Source of the DNA: JABWCQ01 sp964587105
GTDB lineage: Bacteria > Electryoneota > RPQS01
Assembly: GCA_964587105.1 (NCBI GenBank)
Contig: CAZPKG010000009.1
Location: forward strand, 88,529 to 152,528
Length of the DNA: 64,000 bases
Direction of reading: 5' to 3'
The position numbers and the translations under genes are program-made. The first letter of the stretch is position 1. Every line of letters starts with the position of its first letter. The notes under the pieces are model-generated. The model ran no database searches. It was given only the letters and a program-made list of their open reading frames with translations, and had not been told where the DNA came from. This document shows, piece after piece, positions 23,713-32,251 of this stretch.

Positions 23713-24018
23713 CTATGGGTTCTCGCTCTTTGGCGGTTCCTCGTGCCAACTGCACCGCATTCGCCAATTGGATCGCATCTGTTCGCGCTCTTCAGGTGTC
23801 AATCGTTCCCAGCGGTGTTTCATGAAATGCTGCGCTCCGCAGCTATAGCCGCCGAATAATATTCTCGACAGCACAATCAACCCCAATGATTGCCAGTAAC
23901 CAATCTGATTCGCATGAAGCAAATCGGGAATAATCGCATTCCACAACAGCATTACCGCCAATGCGCCTAAAAAGAGCAGTGGAACGAAAAAGAACGGGAA
24001 GAAGAATGGTTTACGCAT
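23713..24018 (-). CDS. Small membrane protein paired with ECF sigma factor
   Basis: A 101-residue protein with two hydrophobic helices (residues 4-28, FFFPFFFVPLLFLGALAVML; and 40-60, YWQSLGLIVLSRILFGGY) and a basic, Arg/Glu-rich cytoplasmic tail (HFMKHRWERLTPEEREQMRS). Proteins of this form, with LLVLSRILFGG followed by W-x-x-(M/L)TPEER, commonly sit next to ECF sigma factors in Bacteroidetes and relatives, where they are thought to act as membrane-bound partners; that role is inference. It begins 32 bases after the sigma factor gene on the same strand, so the two are probably co-transcribed. Confidence 0.8.
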   Translation of the reverse strand: MRKPFFFPFFFVPLLFLGALAVMLLWNAIIPDLLHANQIGYWQSLGLIVLSRILFGGYSCGAQHFMKHRWERLTPEEREQMRSNWRMRCSWHEEPPKSENP

Positions 24019-24050
24019 GTTAATTTATCCTCAAAATTGTTGTTTGCTTG

Positions 24051-24623
24051 TTAACCCTGCAAGAAATCATCGCGCATTACCGCCAGCCGCTTGCGCAGCT
24101 TTTGAACTGCATATCTTTTGCGCGAGATCAGTGTCTTCGGATTTTCCCCGGTGCGTTTGGCTATTTCATCAAAGGTTAAGTCGTCAAATTCATTCCACAC
24201 GAACACGTTCTTCTGCTCCGGCGGCAGCTCATCCAGCGCGATCCAGAACTCTTCCCACATCAATTCGCGCAGCGTTTCCGTTTCCGGTGTGCTCGGTTCG
24301 ACAAACAGAATATCGTCAAGTGAGTTGTCGTCGTCACCGGATAGTTTCAGACTGCTGACTGATTCGGCTTTGCGTTTGCGTTTCTGGTCAATGATCTTCG
24401 ACCGCGCTACTTTGTACAACCAGGCGCCAAGCTCTTCAATCTGATCCAAATCCCCCACGCGGCTCAGTTGCAGCCAGACTTCCTGCATCAGGTCCTCGGC
24501 ATCATCCTCACCCCGCACCCGATTTCGAATAAACCCCATGAGTCGCCGCCCGTACGTCTGCACGGCAGCCACAATCCGGGTTTCACGGAGGGTACTCATT
24601 GTTGCGGTGGTCGCATCGGCCAT
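24051..24623 (-). CDS. ECF-type RNA polymerase sigma factor
   Basis: A 190-residue sigma-70 family factor with regions 2 and 4 only. Region 2: RRLMGFIRNRVRGEDDAEDL and MQEVWLQL (about residues 26-55), then WLYKVARSKIIDQKRKRK. An acidic linker (SGDDDNSLDDILFVEPS) follows. Region 4: LDELPPEQKNVFVWNEFDDL and TFDEIAKRTGENPKTLISRK, a helix-turn-helix for the -35 element. It directs transcription of a specific regulon, typically under control of a membrane anti-sigma partner; the small membrane protein 32 bases downstream is the candidate. ATG 24623 is used; ATG 24599 is also possible. Confidence 0.92.
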   Translation of the reverse strand: MADATTATMSTLRETRIVAAVQTYGRRLMGFIRNRVRGEDDAEDLMQEVWLQLSRVGDLDQIEELGAWLYKVARSKIIDQKRKRKAESVSSLKLSGDDDNSLDDILFVEPSTPETETLRELMWEEFWIALDELPPEQKNVFVWNEFDDLTFDEIAKRTGENPKTLISRKRYAVQKLRKRLAVMRDDFLQG

Positions 24624-24761
24624 ATGTCCAAGAAAACGAGCATCCGCCTAAATTACTTTATTCTTGAGCCGAATGCCAGTTGATTTTCGAGAGGCGGAGG
24701 TGGGTTGTAAACGGTTGTTTTCGCGTTCAATCCTAACAATTGTCGGAACGGGAGTGTCTGA

Positions 24762-25193
24762 TTATTTGGAGGTTAATTTTTCGTCTTGTGAAAGTTGGTG
24801 CGTGAGTTCTCTGCTACGGCGAGCTTTCTGATAGGTCTGGTGCAGGCTCGTAAGTTGATGCGAAATGCGCGAATCGTAGCGGGAGAAGCGGTCGAGATTG
24901 GGGAGCGCATCCTGCTGTGAGGGGGCATGGATAAGTGACAAGTCGAAGGCGTGGTGCTCGAGCAAGTATAGCCTGTGGAGTCGAAAGTAGTTCATTACGA
25001 TGCGGTCAACGATTAGGGTTTCCACGAGATCTTGCGGATCATAGTATTCGTAGAGGGCATCGCGTAGTTCATCGAGGATTCCGCGTTCGGTAGGATGAAG
25101 ACGAGACAGGTAGATGTAGTCGAGGGCATCAAAGCCGTTTTTCAGGGCGTTGAGAGAGGGGGGCGGGTTGCCCGGTAAGAAGAGTTTTTCCAT
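24762..25193 (-). CDS. NALKHG-type conserved protein, divergent
   Basis: A 143-residue protein starting at ATG 25193. The order of motifs (SLNALKNGFDA near residue 13, a helical DELRDALYEYYDPQDLVETL block, NYFRLHRLYLLE, then RYDSRISHQLTSLHQTYQKA near the end) fits a widespread family of small proteins with the consensus NALKHG ... E-LV--(I/A)----WRL-R---(L/E)E ... RYE--L-R-L--AL--L. These proteins are often found near mobile elements and their function is unknown. The lysine, tryptophan and arginine positions have drifted here (KNG for KHG, FRLHR for WRLRR), so it is a divergent member. It is divergent from the NACHT gene. Confidence 0.65.
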   Translation of the reverse strand: MEKLFLPGNPPPSLNALKNGFDALDYIYLSRLHPTERGILDELRDALYEYYDPQDLVETLIVDRIVMNYFRLHRLYLLEHHAFDLSLIHAPSQQDALPNLDRFSRYDSRISHQLTSLHQTYQKARRSRELTHQLSQDEKLTSK

Positions 25194-25417
25194 GTTTTTA
25201 TTGGGGTTGGGTTAAGGAAGGAGCCCGAAATGGGCTAAGTAGCGGAATCTACAATATATGAACATTTGGGCAAAAAGTCAAGGGGTTTGGCGAAAAATAT
25301 GAAAAAAGTTGTAAGATGTTGGTAAACAAATTGTTAGGGAAAATCGCTATAATACTATTGCTACTCGAGATGCCTTTCTATACTTTACATACAACTAACT
25401 AGCATTCAGTACTTCCA

Positions 25418-28153
25418 GTGAGGTTGAAATTGGAAAAGAAGCTTTTTGAATTACTTGAATCGCTTGTCATGAAAGCGATTGAAAAGAGAATTAATGTTTC
25501 GATTGAAGGCTACCTGATTCAAAGAAATATTAGGAACCACGTGGAGAACTCTGTCATTAAGCTGACCAAAAGCTTAATGCCATTCTTCTTGACTGAGAAG
25601 ATAGACAACGAGAAGCGGGAACTACTTCTCCTCGAATTAAGAACAGAGATTGAGCAAGTCCTAGCTGAGCCTCGAGATCTTTTTGCTGCCGGTTATGACG
25701 GACAAAAAGTCTTTGATTATAGATATAAGAACCGCAAATTACCACCCTCTATGTCAGACGAGGGCATGGAAGATATGTTTGCACGACTCTTTCCACAAAT
25801 CATGAATATGATTTTGGCATTTCCACCTTTGGTAGAAGAATGGAAACATCTTGAATATGCAGAGTCCTTCCAGCGCTTTGACGAGCTGACACAGTGGCTG
25901 ACTAATATCGCAAACAAGCTTGAAGTCATGACCAATGCGCCAGTTCGCGCAGAAGACGCACTGTTAAGCAGAGTTAAAAACTCCGTTCTTCAACGCGTCG
26001 AATTCCAGCTTGATCTAACTGGATTGCGTGGCGACCTTCCTGAAGGAGTTCCACTTGACAAGTGTTTCATTGTACCTGAGTTAACCAAGAACTCAGATAA
26101 GATCGCACTCGACCAACCCAAACAGTCCATAGGTACAAGCCAAGAAATTCTGAACTTGCTAGCGAAGAAATTCTTAAGAGCAGTCGTGGTCGGTTCTCCC
26201 GGCTCAGGGAAGAGCACTCTTTGCCGATGGATACAGCGCGAAGCACTTTCTGAAAATCGCTCTCGTCTTGTATTATTGGTTAAGTTGAGAGAGATAATAA
26301 AACGCGAGGCAAATCCATCTTTTCACGAGATTGTCAAGAGCGAGGCAGGTACTCACTTAGGCGATGAGGTCAATAGTGATTCAGTAAGGCGGTGGGCCGA
26401 GCGAGATGAGATAACGTTCATATTAGATGGATTTGACGAAGTTCCTCCAGACAAACGCGATATAATGCTGGCATGGATCAAAGAATTGTCCGATGCAATT
26501 GGCCAATCAGGGATAATTGTTACCTCAAGGCCGCTTACCACGAACCACCTTGAACAACTGAGAAGCTGGGAGAATTTGCAAATTGAGCCATTTAATTTGC
26601 CAAGAATAGTTGAGTACGTCGGGAAATGGTACCAACATGCACCTGCATTATCTGGGAAGTCGAGAGACGTTGACCCAGAAACACTTGGAAACCAATGGCT
26701 GAATGACGCGACGCTCGCACCTTTAGCGAGCAATCCACTGATGTTAGCAACGATACTCATGGTTCATCACCTTGATGGTGAACTTCCTCGAGGTAGGGCA
26801 AAGCTATATAAGAGATATACTGACGGCATGTTAGGACTCTGGGACAGCCGATGGCAAGTACCTTCTGCCATAAAACTAACTCCCGACATTAAGAGGGCTA
26901 TTCTCTTATTAATCGCTCTCCGATTTCACTTGGACGATGTGGATGAAATGTCTGACAAGGACATGGTGAAGATGTTTGAAAAGATTACAGACGAGGTTGC
27001 ATGCAAATATCACGCAGAAGACGTATTAAATCATCTAAGAGAGCGAACAGGGCTCTTAGTCGGTCCAGGTTCATGGTCCTTCGTACATAAGCATGTTGGC
27101 GAGTACTTCTTTGCGGTTGGGATAGAAGAAGGAACACACATGGACCATTATGACCAACGTGTTGACCGGTGGCGACTCTTTGAAGAAAGACACAATGATC
27201 GCTGGCAATTTGTTTTGCTATTCTGGGCAGGGCTAACTTCGTCGGGAAATCTACAAGCATTCGTCGAAGAAGTCATGGAAAAACAGACAATGAATGATAA
27301 TGCATTAGCCTTTAAGCTGTTGCACGATCAAATGTCACTTCATCGTTTTGAAAAGAAGTGGCTACGTGAAAAGGTATTGACTCTTTTGAATAGGGAGTTT
27401 GTGTGTCGGGATATACCATTATTATCCTACATCGCACAACCAGAAGGTGCGAAGCCTGTGGCATGGTTTCCAAGTGACCCAAAACAAGACTATCTTACCC
27501 TTGAAGGACTTGACTTCCATTCTCTTTTGGCAGATGCCATTTCCGTTGCAGGGTTAGGGACGAGCGATTTGGAGCGCTGTGATCGGAGTTATCAACTACT
27601 ACTTGTTGCAGTAATTTTACGAAGCATTCGCGGTACACCTAAAGAAGTGATCGAAGCAGCCTTATCTGTTTTCAAGCAAGGGGAAGATGATTTGCGAGCG
27701 CTTGAATGTACCATTACAATTTGGGCAGTCAATGGCTTTGTATTAGAAGTGAATGGCTGGTCGATGAACGAGTTTGTGGAAGCATTGCAATCAGTTTCAA
27801 AAATAAAGAAGGAAAGACTGCTATTTAACTTCCTAGGTTTCTATAGCCTACACGACAGACTCTTTGCTACCCATATTAAGAACCTGCTTGAAGCTGTTGA
27901 TGCGCTAAGCAAGTATCCATACGACGAAGAACTTTTGAAATCAAGCCACAATTTCTATAACGAAAGAAACGTAAAAGTCGACATTTTGGGAGAGTTTCTT
28001 CGTCATATCTCAAACGAAGGAACTCGAAAGGCGGAAATCGATCCAAATCTCTTGGGTAGGGTACAGAATTTCGTAACTCAATTGATAGAGAAAAGAGGAG
28101 TCGCAATTCCCAAAAAGAAAAACGGAAGACCCTTTCAAAAAAGGAGAAAGTAA
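25418..28153 (+). CDS. NACHT-domain NTPase, probable antiphage protein
   Basis: A 911-residue STAND-type protein. The N-terminal 250 residues are helical and may hold the effector, which I cannot identify. The NACHT ATPase follows: Walker A GSPGSGKST (259-267), Walker B FILDGFDEVP (334-343), sensor SRP in IIVTSRPL, and the winged-helix landmark FVHKHVGEYFFAVG (from 555). The C-terminal 300 residues are helical, as expected of a sensor region, with no obvious repeats. Bacterial NACHT proteins are known antiphage sensors. The gene is AT-rich relative to flanks and stands alone. Start is uncertain: GTG 25418 lacks a ribosome site, while TTG 25430 has GAGG seven bases upstream. Confidence 0.85.
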   Translation: MRLKLEKKLFELLESLVMKAIEKRINVSIEGYLIQRNIRNHVENSVIKLTKSLMPFFLTEKIDNEKRELLLLELRTEIEQVLAEPRDLFAAGYDGQKVFDYRYKNRKLPPSMSDEGMEDMFARLFPQIMNMILAFPPLVEEWKHLEYAESFQRFDELTQWLTNIANKLEVMTNAPVRAEDALLSRVKNSVLQRVEFQLDLTGLRGDLPEGVPLDKCFIVPELTKNSDKIALDQPKQSIGTSQEILNLLAKKFLRAVVVGSPGSGKSTLCRWIQREALSENRSRLVLLVKLREIIKREANPSFHEIVKSEAGTHLGDEVNSDSVRRWAERDEITFILDGFDEVPPDKRDIMLAWIKELSDAIGQSGIIVTSRPLTTNHLEQLRSWENLQIEPFNLPRIVEYVGKWYQHAPALSGKSRDVDPETLGNQWLNDATLAPLASNPLMLATILMVHHLDGELPRGRAKLYKRYTDGMLGLWDSRWQVPSAIKLTPDIKRAILLLIALRFHLDDVDEMSDKDMVKMFEKITDEVACKYHAEDVLNHLRERTGLLVGPGSWSFVHKHVGEYFFAVGIEEGTHMDHYDQRVDRWRLFEERHNDRWQFVLLFWAGLTSSGNLQAFVEEVMEKQTMNDNALAFKLLHDQMSLHRFEKKWLREKVLTLLNREFVCRDIPLLSYIAQPEGAKPVAWFPSDPKQDYLTLEGLDFHSLLADAISVAGLGTSDLERCDRSYQLLLVAVILRSIRGTPKEVIEAALSVFKQGEDDLRALECTITIWAVNGFVLEVNGWSMNEFVEALQSVSKIKKERLLFNFLGFYSLHDRLFATHIKNLLEAVDALSKYPYDEELLKSSHNFYNERNVKVDILGEFLRHISNEGTRKAEIDPNLLGRVQNFVTQLIEKRGVAIPKKKNGRPFQKRRK

Positions 28154-28210
28154 CGATTTTTCTCGGCCGGATGGGCCGGGATGACAATTCGCTGGGGGTT
28201 CTTTATCTTG

Positions 28211-28246
28211 CTTGGGGGATTTTGCCCGCGAACGCGGGCGCTACAT
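28211..28246 (-). repeat. Palindromic repeat family P3, copy 2
   Basis: Inverted relative to 3881: CTTGGGGGATTTTGCCCGCG-AA-CGCGGGC-GCTACA. The arms are CCCGCG / CGCGGG where copy 1 has CCCACG / CGTGGG, so both sides changed together. Copy 3 is at 28566-28601. Confidence 0.85.
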
Positions 28247-28274
28247 TTGTTGCGCTTTGGATTCGTGGTTGGTT

Positions 28275-28303
28275 TGAATAGATCCTTACTTAGGATGACA
28301 GAA
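28275..28303 (+). repeat. Palindromic repeat family P7, copies 1 to 3
   Basis: TGAATAGATCCTTACTTAGGATGACAGAA, a small ATCCT / AGGAT hairpin. Copy 2 is at 28630-28658 with loop TACCG, and an inverted copy at 63343-63371 with a different loop but the same flanks. A related AAGATCCCTACGGGATGACAA lies at 28520-28541. Confidence 0.75.
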
Positions 28304-28309
28304 ATATAG

Positions 28310-28333
28310 ACGCCTCGCTGATTTGCGGGGCGT
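28310..28333 (+). terminator. Intrinsic terminator after NACHT gene
   Basis: Stem ACGCCTCGC / GCGGGGCGT (one T-G pair) followed by TTTTTT. It is the first strong terminator downstream of the NACHT gene and is duplicated at 28665-28688 within the tandem repeat. Confidence 0.8.
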
Positions 28334-28345
28334 TTTTTTGTTTCG

Positions 28346-28390
28346 GATTCCGGACGGGTTGCGGCGGACCTTAACCCGGCTCGGCGAAGG
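28346..28390 (-). repeat. Palindromic repeat family P2, inverted copies
   Basis: ATTCCGGACGGGTTGCGG ... TTAACCCGGCTCGGCGAA. Further inverted copies lie at 28701-28745 (perfect GGCCGGGTT arm) and 28872-28913 (shorter centre). Confidence 0.85.
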
Positions 28391-28913
28391 AAAGAGAAGC
28401 GATGCCCAGCCGGGAAGCTGGACGTAGTTGGGCGCGTGACGTACGGGACACCCTTACGAGGGCAGGCTCCGCAGCGGGTGCCGCCGCGATGCATTCGCTT
28501 GGCGGAATTGGGTTGCTTAACAAGATCCCTACGGGATGACAATGCGCTGGAGGTTGTCTATCTTGCTTGGGGAATTTTGCCCGCGAACGCGGGCGCTACA
28601 TTTGTTGCGCTTTGGGTTCGTGGTTGGTTTGAATAGATCCTTACCGAGGATGACAGAAACATAGACGCCTCGCTGATTTGCGGGGCGTTTTTTTGTTTCG
28701 GATTCCGGCCGGGTTGCGGCGGACCTTAACCCGGCTCGGCGAAGGAAAGAGAAGCGATGCCCAGCCGGGAAGCTGGACGTAGTTGGGCGCGTGCCGTACG
28801 GGGCACCCTTACGAGGGCAGGCTCCGCAGCGGTGCCGCCGCGATGAATTGGCGGGGTGTATTATGTTTTCGGATTCCGGCCGGGTTGCGGCAGCCTTAAC
28901 CCGGCTCGGCGAA

Positions 28914-29065
28914 ATAAGATCAAATCCTTACTTTATAATAATCAATAATATGCGTTTCGGTTTTCGTCAGGATTTAATGCGAAATCTGAATTTACGTCCT
29001 GCTGGTTAAACCTCTGGCCCGGCTCCTTGTCAAACTTACAGAAACCTGATTAAGGAGTAGGACAG
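28914..29065. other. End of repeat region and leader of secreted-protein pair
   Basis: With the repeats before it, this completes a 912-base gap between the NACHT gene and the next gene. After the last P2 unit the sequence is AT-rich (CCTTACTTTATAATAATCAATAATATG) and contains TATAAT at 28931-28936, a possible -10 element without a clear -35. No gene seen. Confidence 0.5.
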
Positions 29066-29590
29066 ATGAGATTCAGAATTATTAGCCTTGCCGTGTTTAG
29101 CGGTCTCCTGTTGGCCGGCAGCGTGCTGGCAAAACCGTATGACCCTGAACGTTCGGCCCCGCAAGGCGATTATCAATGGCGCGGCCAATGTGGTAACGGC
29201 CCGTGCATCCATCAACAAGAGATGATGAAACACCGACAGATGGCCCGGGAACTTCGTCACGAAGCTCGGATGCACCGCCGGATGGCCAGAATGCATGCGC
29301 GCGGATGTTGTCCCGAGCAATTTGGTCCCGGAATGGGATTCGGCGGTCCGATGGGACCCGATATGAGACATGAGATGAGACGCGAGCGCCGTCACGCGAT
29401 GCAACAGGAGATGTTCGGAACACCGGGAATGAACCCTGACTTCCCGATGGGGCCGCCGCCCTTCGCCCGCGAACGGATGCAGCTTCGCCAAGAGCAATTC
29501 GGTCCACAGATGAACCCTGATCGTCCGATGGGCCCACCTCCGCAGCACATGCGCTTCCGCGACGGAAAACAACACCCGCGTGCGCAATAA
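29066..29590 (+). CDS. Secreted Met/Arg/His-rich protein
   Basis: A 174-residue protein with AAGGAG before the ATG and a signal peptide (MRFRIISLAVFSGLLLAGSVLA). The mature chain is of low complexity: a QCGNGPC element, a helical Met/His/Arg stretch (MMKHRQMARELRHEARMHRR), GCCPEQFGPGM, then Pro/Met/Gly repeats (NPDFPMGPPP and NPDRPMGPPP). Met- and His-rich periplasmic proteins can bind metals such as copper or act as chaperone-like scaffolds; here that is only a suggestion. It is followed 35 bases later by another secreted low-complexity protein. Confidence 0.75.
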   Translation: MRFRIISLAVFSGLLLAGSVLAKPYDPERSAPQGDYQWRGQCGNGPCIHQQEMMKHRQMARELRHEARMHRRMARMHARGCCPEQFGPGMGFGGPMGPDMRHEMRRERRHAMQQEMFGTPGMNPDFPMGPPPFARERMQLRQEQFGPQMNPDRPMGPPPQHMRFRDGKQHPRAQ

Positions 29591-29625
29591 ACACAGCTTG
29601 TCTATTGGTCTGAAGGAGAACTAAA

Positions 29626-30459
29626 ATGAAAAAGACGATACTACTCGCAAGCTTGCTGGGCATGCTGCTGATCGCAACCACCGCGCAAGCGAGACACAAC
29701 GATGGCTACTTGGATCGCATTCGCATCGAAGGCCGCATCGAATCCATTCGCGGACAGATTGCCTACGTCGAAGACGACTGCGGCGTGACGTTCCGCGTGC
29801 ATCTTGGTCCGTCATGGTATTGGGATGACCACGACTACTACCTCCGCAGTGGAATGTGGGTGAGCATCGTGGCTTGGCAGGATCCGTATGACGATTACTG
29901 CTATGCCGGTGAGATTCGCGGACGCGATTTCTGTTATGACCTGTGCGACAGCCGCGGCTATCCGCGCTGGCAAAATCAAACCGATTGCTACGTGGATTGG
30001 CGGCCTACCCGCTCGTTCTTCGATATCTGCTTCGTCATCACCACTCGTCCGGCTTGGTATTGCGAATCACCGCGCTATCATCGCCGTCACTGGGACAACG
30101 GTTGCGACAATGACCGCAGACGCTGGCACCGATACGACCGCGATCACGACCGGCATGGAGGCGGTCGTTGGGATAACGACGACAATGATCACGGCAACAC
30201 GCGCGAAGGCCGTCGGCATTTCAGCGACGGAAACGGTCCGGGAAGCAATCCTCCGGCAGGCGGAGATTGGGGCTACAACCAAATCGAGAAACCCCGCGAC
30301 AACGGCGGTCGCAACGAGAAACCGGGTGGACAAATTCAAGTCTATAAGCCCCGTGACAATAGCGGCCAACGCGACAGTAAGCCAAGTCGAAACTATGACT
30401 CCAAGAAGTCCAGCCGCTCCGAGAAATCCACAACCACCAAAACATGGGCGCGCAAGTAA
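29626..30459 (+). CDS. Secreted OB-like protein with disordered tail
   Basis: A 277-residue protein starting after GAAGGAG, with a signal peptide (MKKTILLASLLGMLLI ... AQA). Residues 28-105 look like a small beta-barrel (IRIEGRIESIRGQIAYVEDD, GVTFRVHLGPSWYW, SGMWVSIVAWQDP), similar in layout to OB-fold periplasmic domains. Six cysteines are spread over residues 52-150. From about 145 on the chain is disordered and rich in Asp, His, Arg, Gly and Asn (YDRDHDRHGGGRWDNDDN), ending in Ser/Lys. No specific family recognised. Co-transcribed with the Met/Arg/His-rich protein upstream, and ended by the terminator at 30481. Confidence 0.75.
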   Translation: MKKTILLASLLGMLLIATTAQARHNDGYLDRIRIEGRIESIRGQIAYVEDDCGVTFRVHLGPSWYWDDHDYYLRSGMWVSIVAWQDPYDDYCYAGEIRGRDFCYDLCDSRGYPRWQNQTDCYVDWRPTRSFFDICFVITTRPAWYCESPRYHRRHWDNGCDNDRRRWHRYDRDHDRHGGGRWDNDDNDHGNTREGRRHFSDGNGPGSNPPAGGDWGYNQIEKPRDNGGRNEKPGGQIQVYKPRDNSGQRDSKPSRNYDSKKSSRSEKSTTTKTWARK

Positions 30460-30480
30460 GCAATTGCTTGGGCGAATGTT

Positions 30481-30506
30481 CAAAGGCGACTGAAAAGTCG
30501 CCTTTG
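30481..30506 (+). terminator. Intrinsic terminator
   Basis: A perfect 11-bp stem CAAAGGCGACT / AGTCGCCTTTG with a GAAA tetraloop. Confidence 0.8.
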
Positions 30507-30592
30507 TGTATTTTGAGGAGTTGCAAATTAAACTTAGCCCCAATATCTTGAAGGTGGGTCCCGCACATCACTTCTGCCACCGGAGGTCTCCC

Positions 30593-32248
30593 GTGCAGTT
30601 CATCATCCTCATCCTGCTTGCCTTAATAGCAAGCGTGACCCACGCGGAAATTCGCCGCGTGCCCAGTGAGTATCCGACGATTCAAGCCGCGATTCTGGCG
30701 GCACAGGATCAACATGACACCGTGCTGGTTTACGAAGGAACCTACATCGAGAATATTGACTTTCGTGGCCGCAGCATTGTGGTCGGTAGCCTATTTGTAA
30801 TTGACGGTGACATCGCGCACATTCCCAACACCATCATTGACGGCAGTCAACCTGCCAACAGTGATACGGGAAGTGTGGTGCGCATCATAAGCGGTGAAGA
30901 TTCGACCACTGCTTTAATCGGCTTCACGATTACCGGCGGAACGGGAACGAAGTTCCGTGATCAATCCGATCAGCTCTGGTATGTTGAAGGCGGCGGCGTG
31001 ATTATCGAAAATTCCGATCCGCTGATTGCCTTCAACATGATTGTGAACAATGAAGCCACACGGCGACCGGCCGGAGCGCAAAGTGCAGGCGGAGGCGGAA
31101 TTCGCTACGGTTATTGTTCACCAAAGATTCACAACAACGTCATCCTGAACAACTCCGGCTTATATGGCGGCGGTGTGGTCAGCTTCTTTGCGGACGGCGA
31201 CATTCAGCACAACGTGATTGCCAACAATGACGGCGGCCAAGCCTACGGCGGCGGTTTGTGGATTGGCGGGACGGGGCACGCGACCACGTTGATCAACAAC
31301 ACGATTGTCGGTAATCAAAGTATTCAAAGCGGCGGGGGAATTCGGCTGTATGCGGGTGTGCTGAATGGACACGGGAATATCGTCTGGGGAAATCAAGCCA
31401 ACAGTGGCTCAGATCAGATTGGCGGTACTGCGGGCAACATTCACATTGACTACAGTTGCGTGGAAGGCGGATTCGGCGGTACAGGCAATTTCAGCGAGTA
31501 TCCAGAGTTTGGTAATCAGCAACTCTCGATTGATCCACTTTCTCCTTGCACAAACACCGGCAACCCCGCTTCAGAATGGAATGACTCGGACGGGACTCGG
31601 AATGATGTCGGTTGCTATGGTGGGCCTGGAGCACATGAGTTTTCAATATTTGGATATGCGGTTTGGATTCCGCCAGTAGCTACGATTGAGTTCACGCCTG
31701 ATACGCTAATCAGAACGATTGTGATTGAAAATACTGGCACAGCCGCATTACAATTTGACAGTATCGCTTACGCGGTAGGCGAATTCTCACTGTTGAACGT
31801 CAGCGTCACGTCGGGGGTCAGACCGTTTTCATCAGGAATGATGGTGCTGGAATCTTATCCGCTTGGAGACGTGCCGCTGATTGACACCTTACTTGTCTAT
31901 CACAATGCACAGTACTCACCGTGGCCAGCCGCTATTCCGTTCTTCGGGATTGGAACAGACGCCGACGAAAGCCGTGCATTGCCAATCGACTTCGCTTTGC
32001 ATTCGGCATATCCTAATCCGTTCAATCCGTCAACTACGATTGCTTTTGCATTGCCGAGCGAGCAATTTGTGAATATTACGATTCATGACATACAGGGCCG
32101 CGAAGTGGCGCAGCTTGTGAACAGCAGGCTCTCTGCGGGTGAGCATGTAGTGGAATGGAATGCGAGCAATATGGCCAGCGGAACTTACTTTGCCACACTG
32201 CGCGCGGGGAAGTGGCAGGCTCAAACTAAAATGACGTTGTTGAAATAG
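30593..32248 (+). CDS. Secreted beta-helix protein with type IX sorting domain
   Basis: A 551-residue protein starting at GTG 30593. This start has GGAGGT six bases upstream and gives a signal peptide (MQFIILILLALIASVTHA); longer frames run through the previous terminator. Residues 22-370 form a right-handed beta-helix: VPSEYPTIQAAILAAQDQHD is the usual entry motif of such proteins, followed by repeats like NNSGLYGGGVV, NNDGGQAYGGGLWI and NNTIVGN. Then a sandwich-like domain (about 380-460) and a C-terminal sorting domain (SAYPNPFNPSTTIAFALP, SGTYFATLRAG, KMTLLK). Predicted surface protein, possibly carbohydrate-active. The next gene begins 3 bases later. Confidence 0.88.
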   Translation: MQFIILILLALIASVTHAEIRRVPSEYPTIQAAILAAQDQHDTVLVYEGTYIENIDFRGRSIVVGSLFVIDGDIAHIPNTIIDGSQPANSDTGSVVRIISGEDSTTALIGFTITGGTGTKFRDQSDQLWYVEGGGVIIENSDPLIAFNMIVNNEATRRPAGAQSAGGGGIRYGYCSPKIHNNVILNNSGLYGGGVVSFFADGDIQHNVIANNDGGQAYGGGLWIGGTGHATTLINNTIVGNQSIQSGGGIRLYAGVLNGHGNIVWGNQANSGSDQIGGTAGNIHIDYSCVEGGFGGTGNFSEYPEFGNQQLSIDPLSPCTNTGNPASEWNDSDGTRNDVGCYGGPGAHEFSIFGYAVWIPPVATIEFTPDTLIRTIVIENTGTAALQFDSIAYAVGEFSLLNVSVTSGVRPFSSGMMVLESYPLGDVPLIDTLLVYHNAQYSPWPAAIPFFGIGTDADESRALPIDFALHSAYPNPFNPSTTIAFALPSEQFVNITIHDIQGREVAQLVNSRLSAGEHVVEWNASNMASGTYFATLRAGKWQAQTKMTLLK

Positions 32249-32251
32249 TCT

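Larger units (their letters stand above)
28178..28845 (+). repeat. Tandem duplication, 355-bp period
   Basis: Two copies of about 314 bp, 28178-28491 and 28533-28845, keep a constant offset of 355 with only scattered substitutions and a one-base deletion near the end. Each copy contains, in order, a P3 palindrome, a P7 hairpin, a terminator hairpin, an inverted P2 palindrome and a P4-like end. A partial third P2 unit follows at 28872-28913. No reading frame spans it. Confidence 0.9.

Noticed and set aside
28178..28845. CRISPR array
   Set aside because: There are only two long copies with a 355-bp period and no short regular repeat/spacer pattern, and no cas genes are present.
28154..29065. 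Insertion sequence behind the NACHT gene
   Set aside because: No transposase frame, and the repeats are short palindromes and a tandem duplication, not a terminal-inverted-repeat element.
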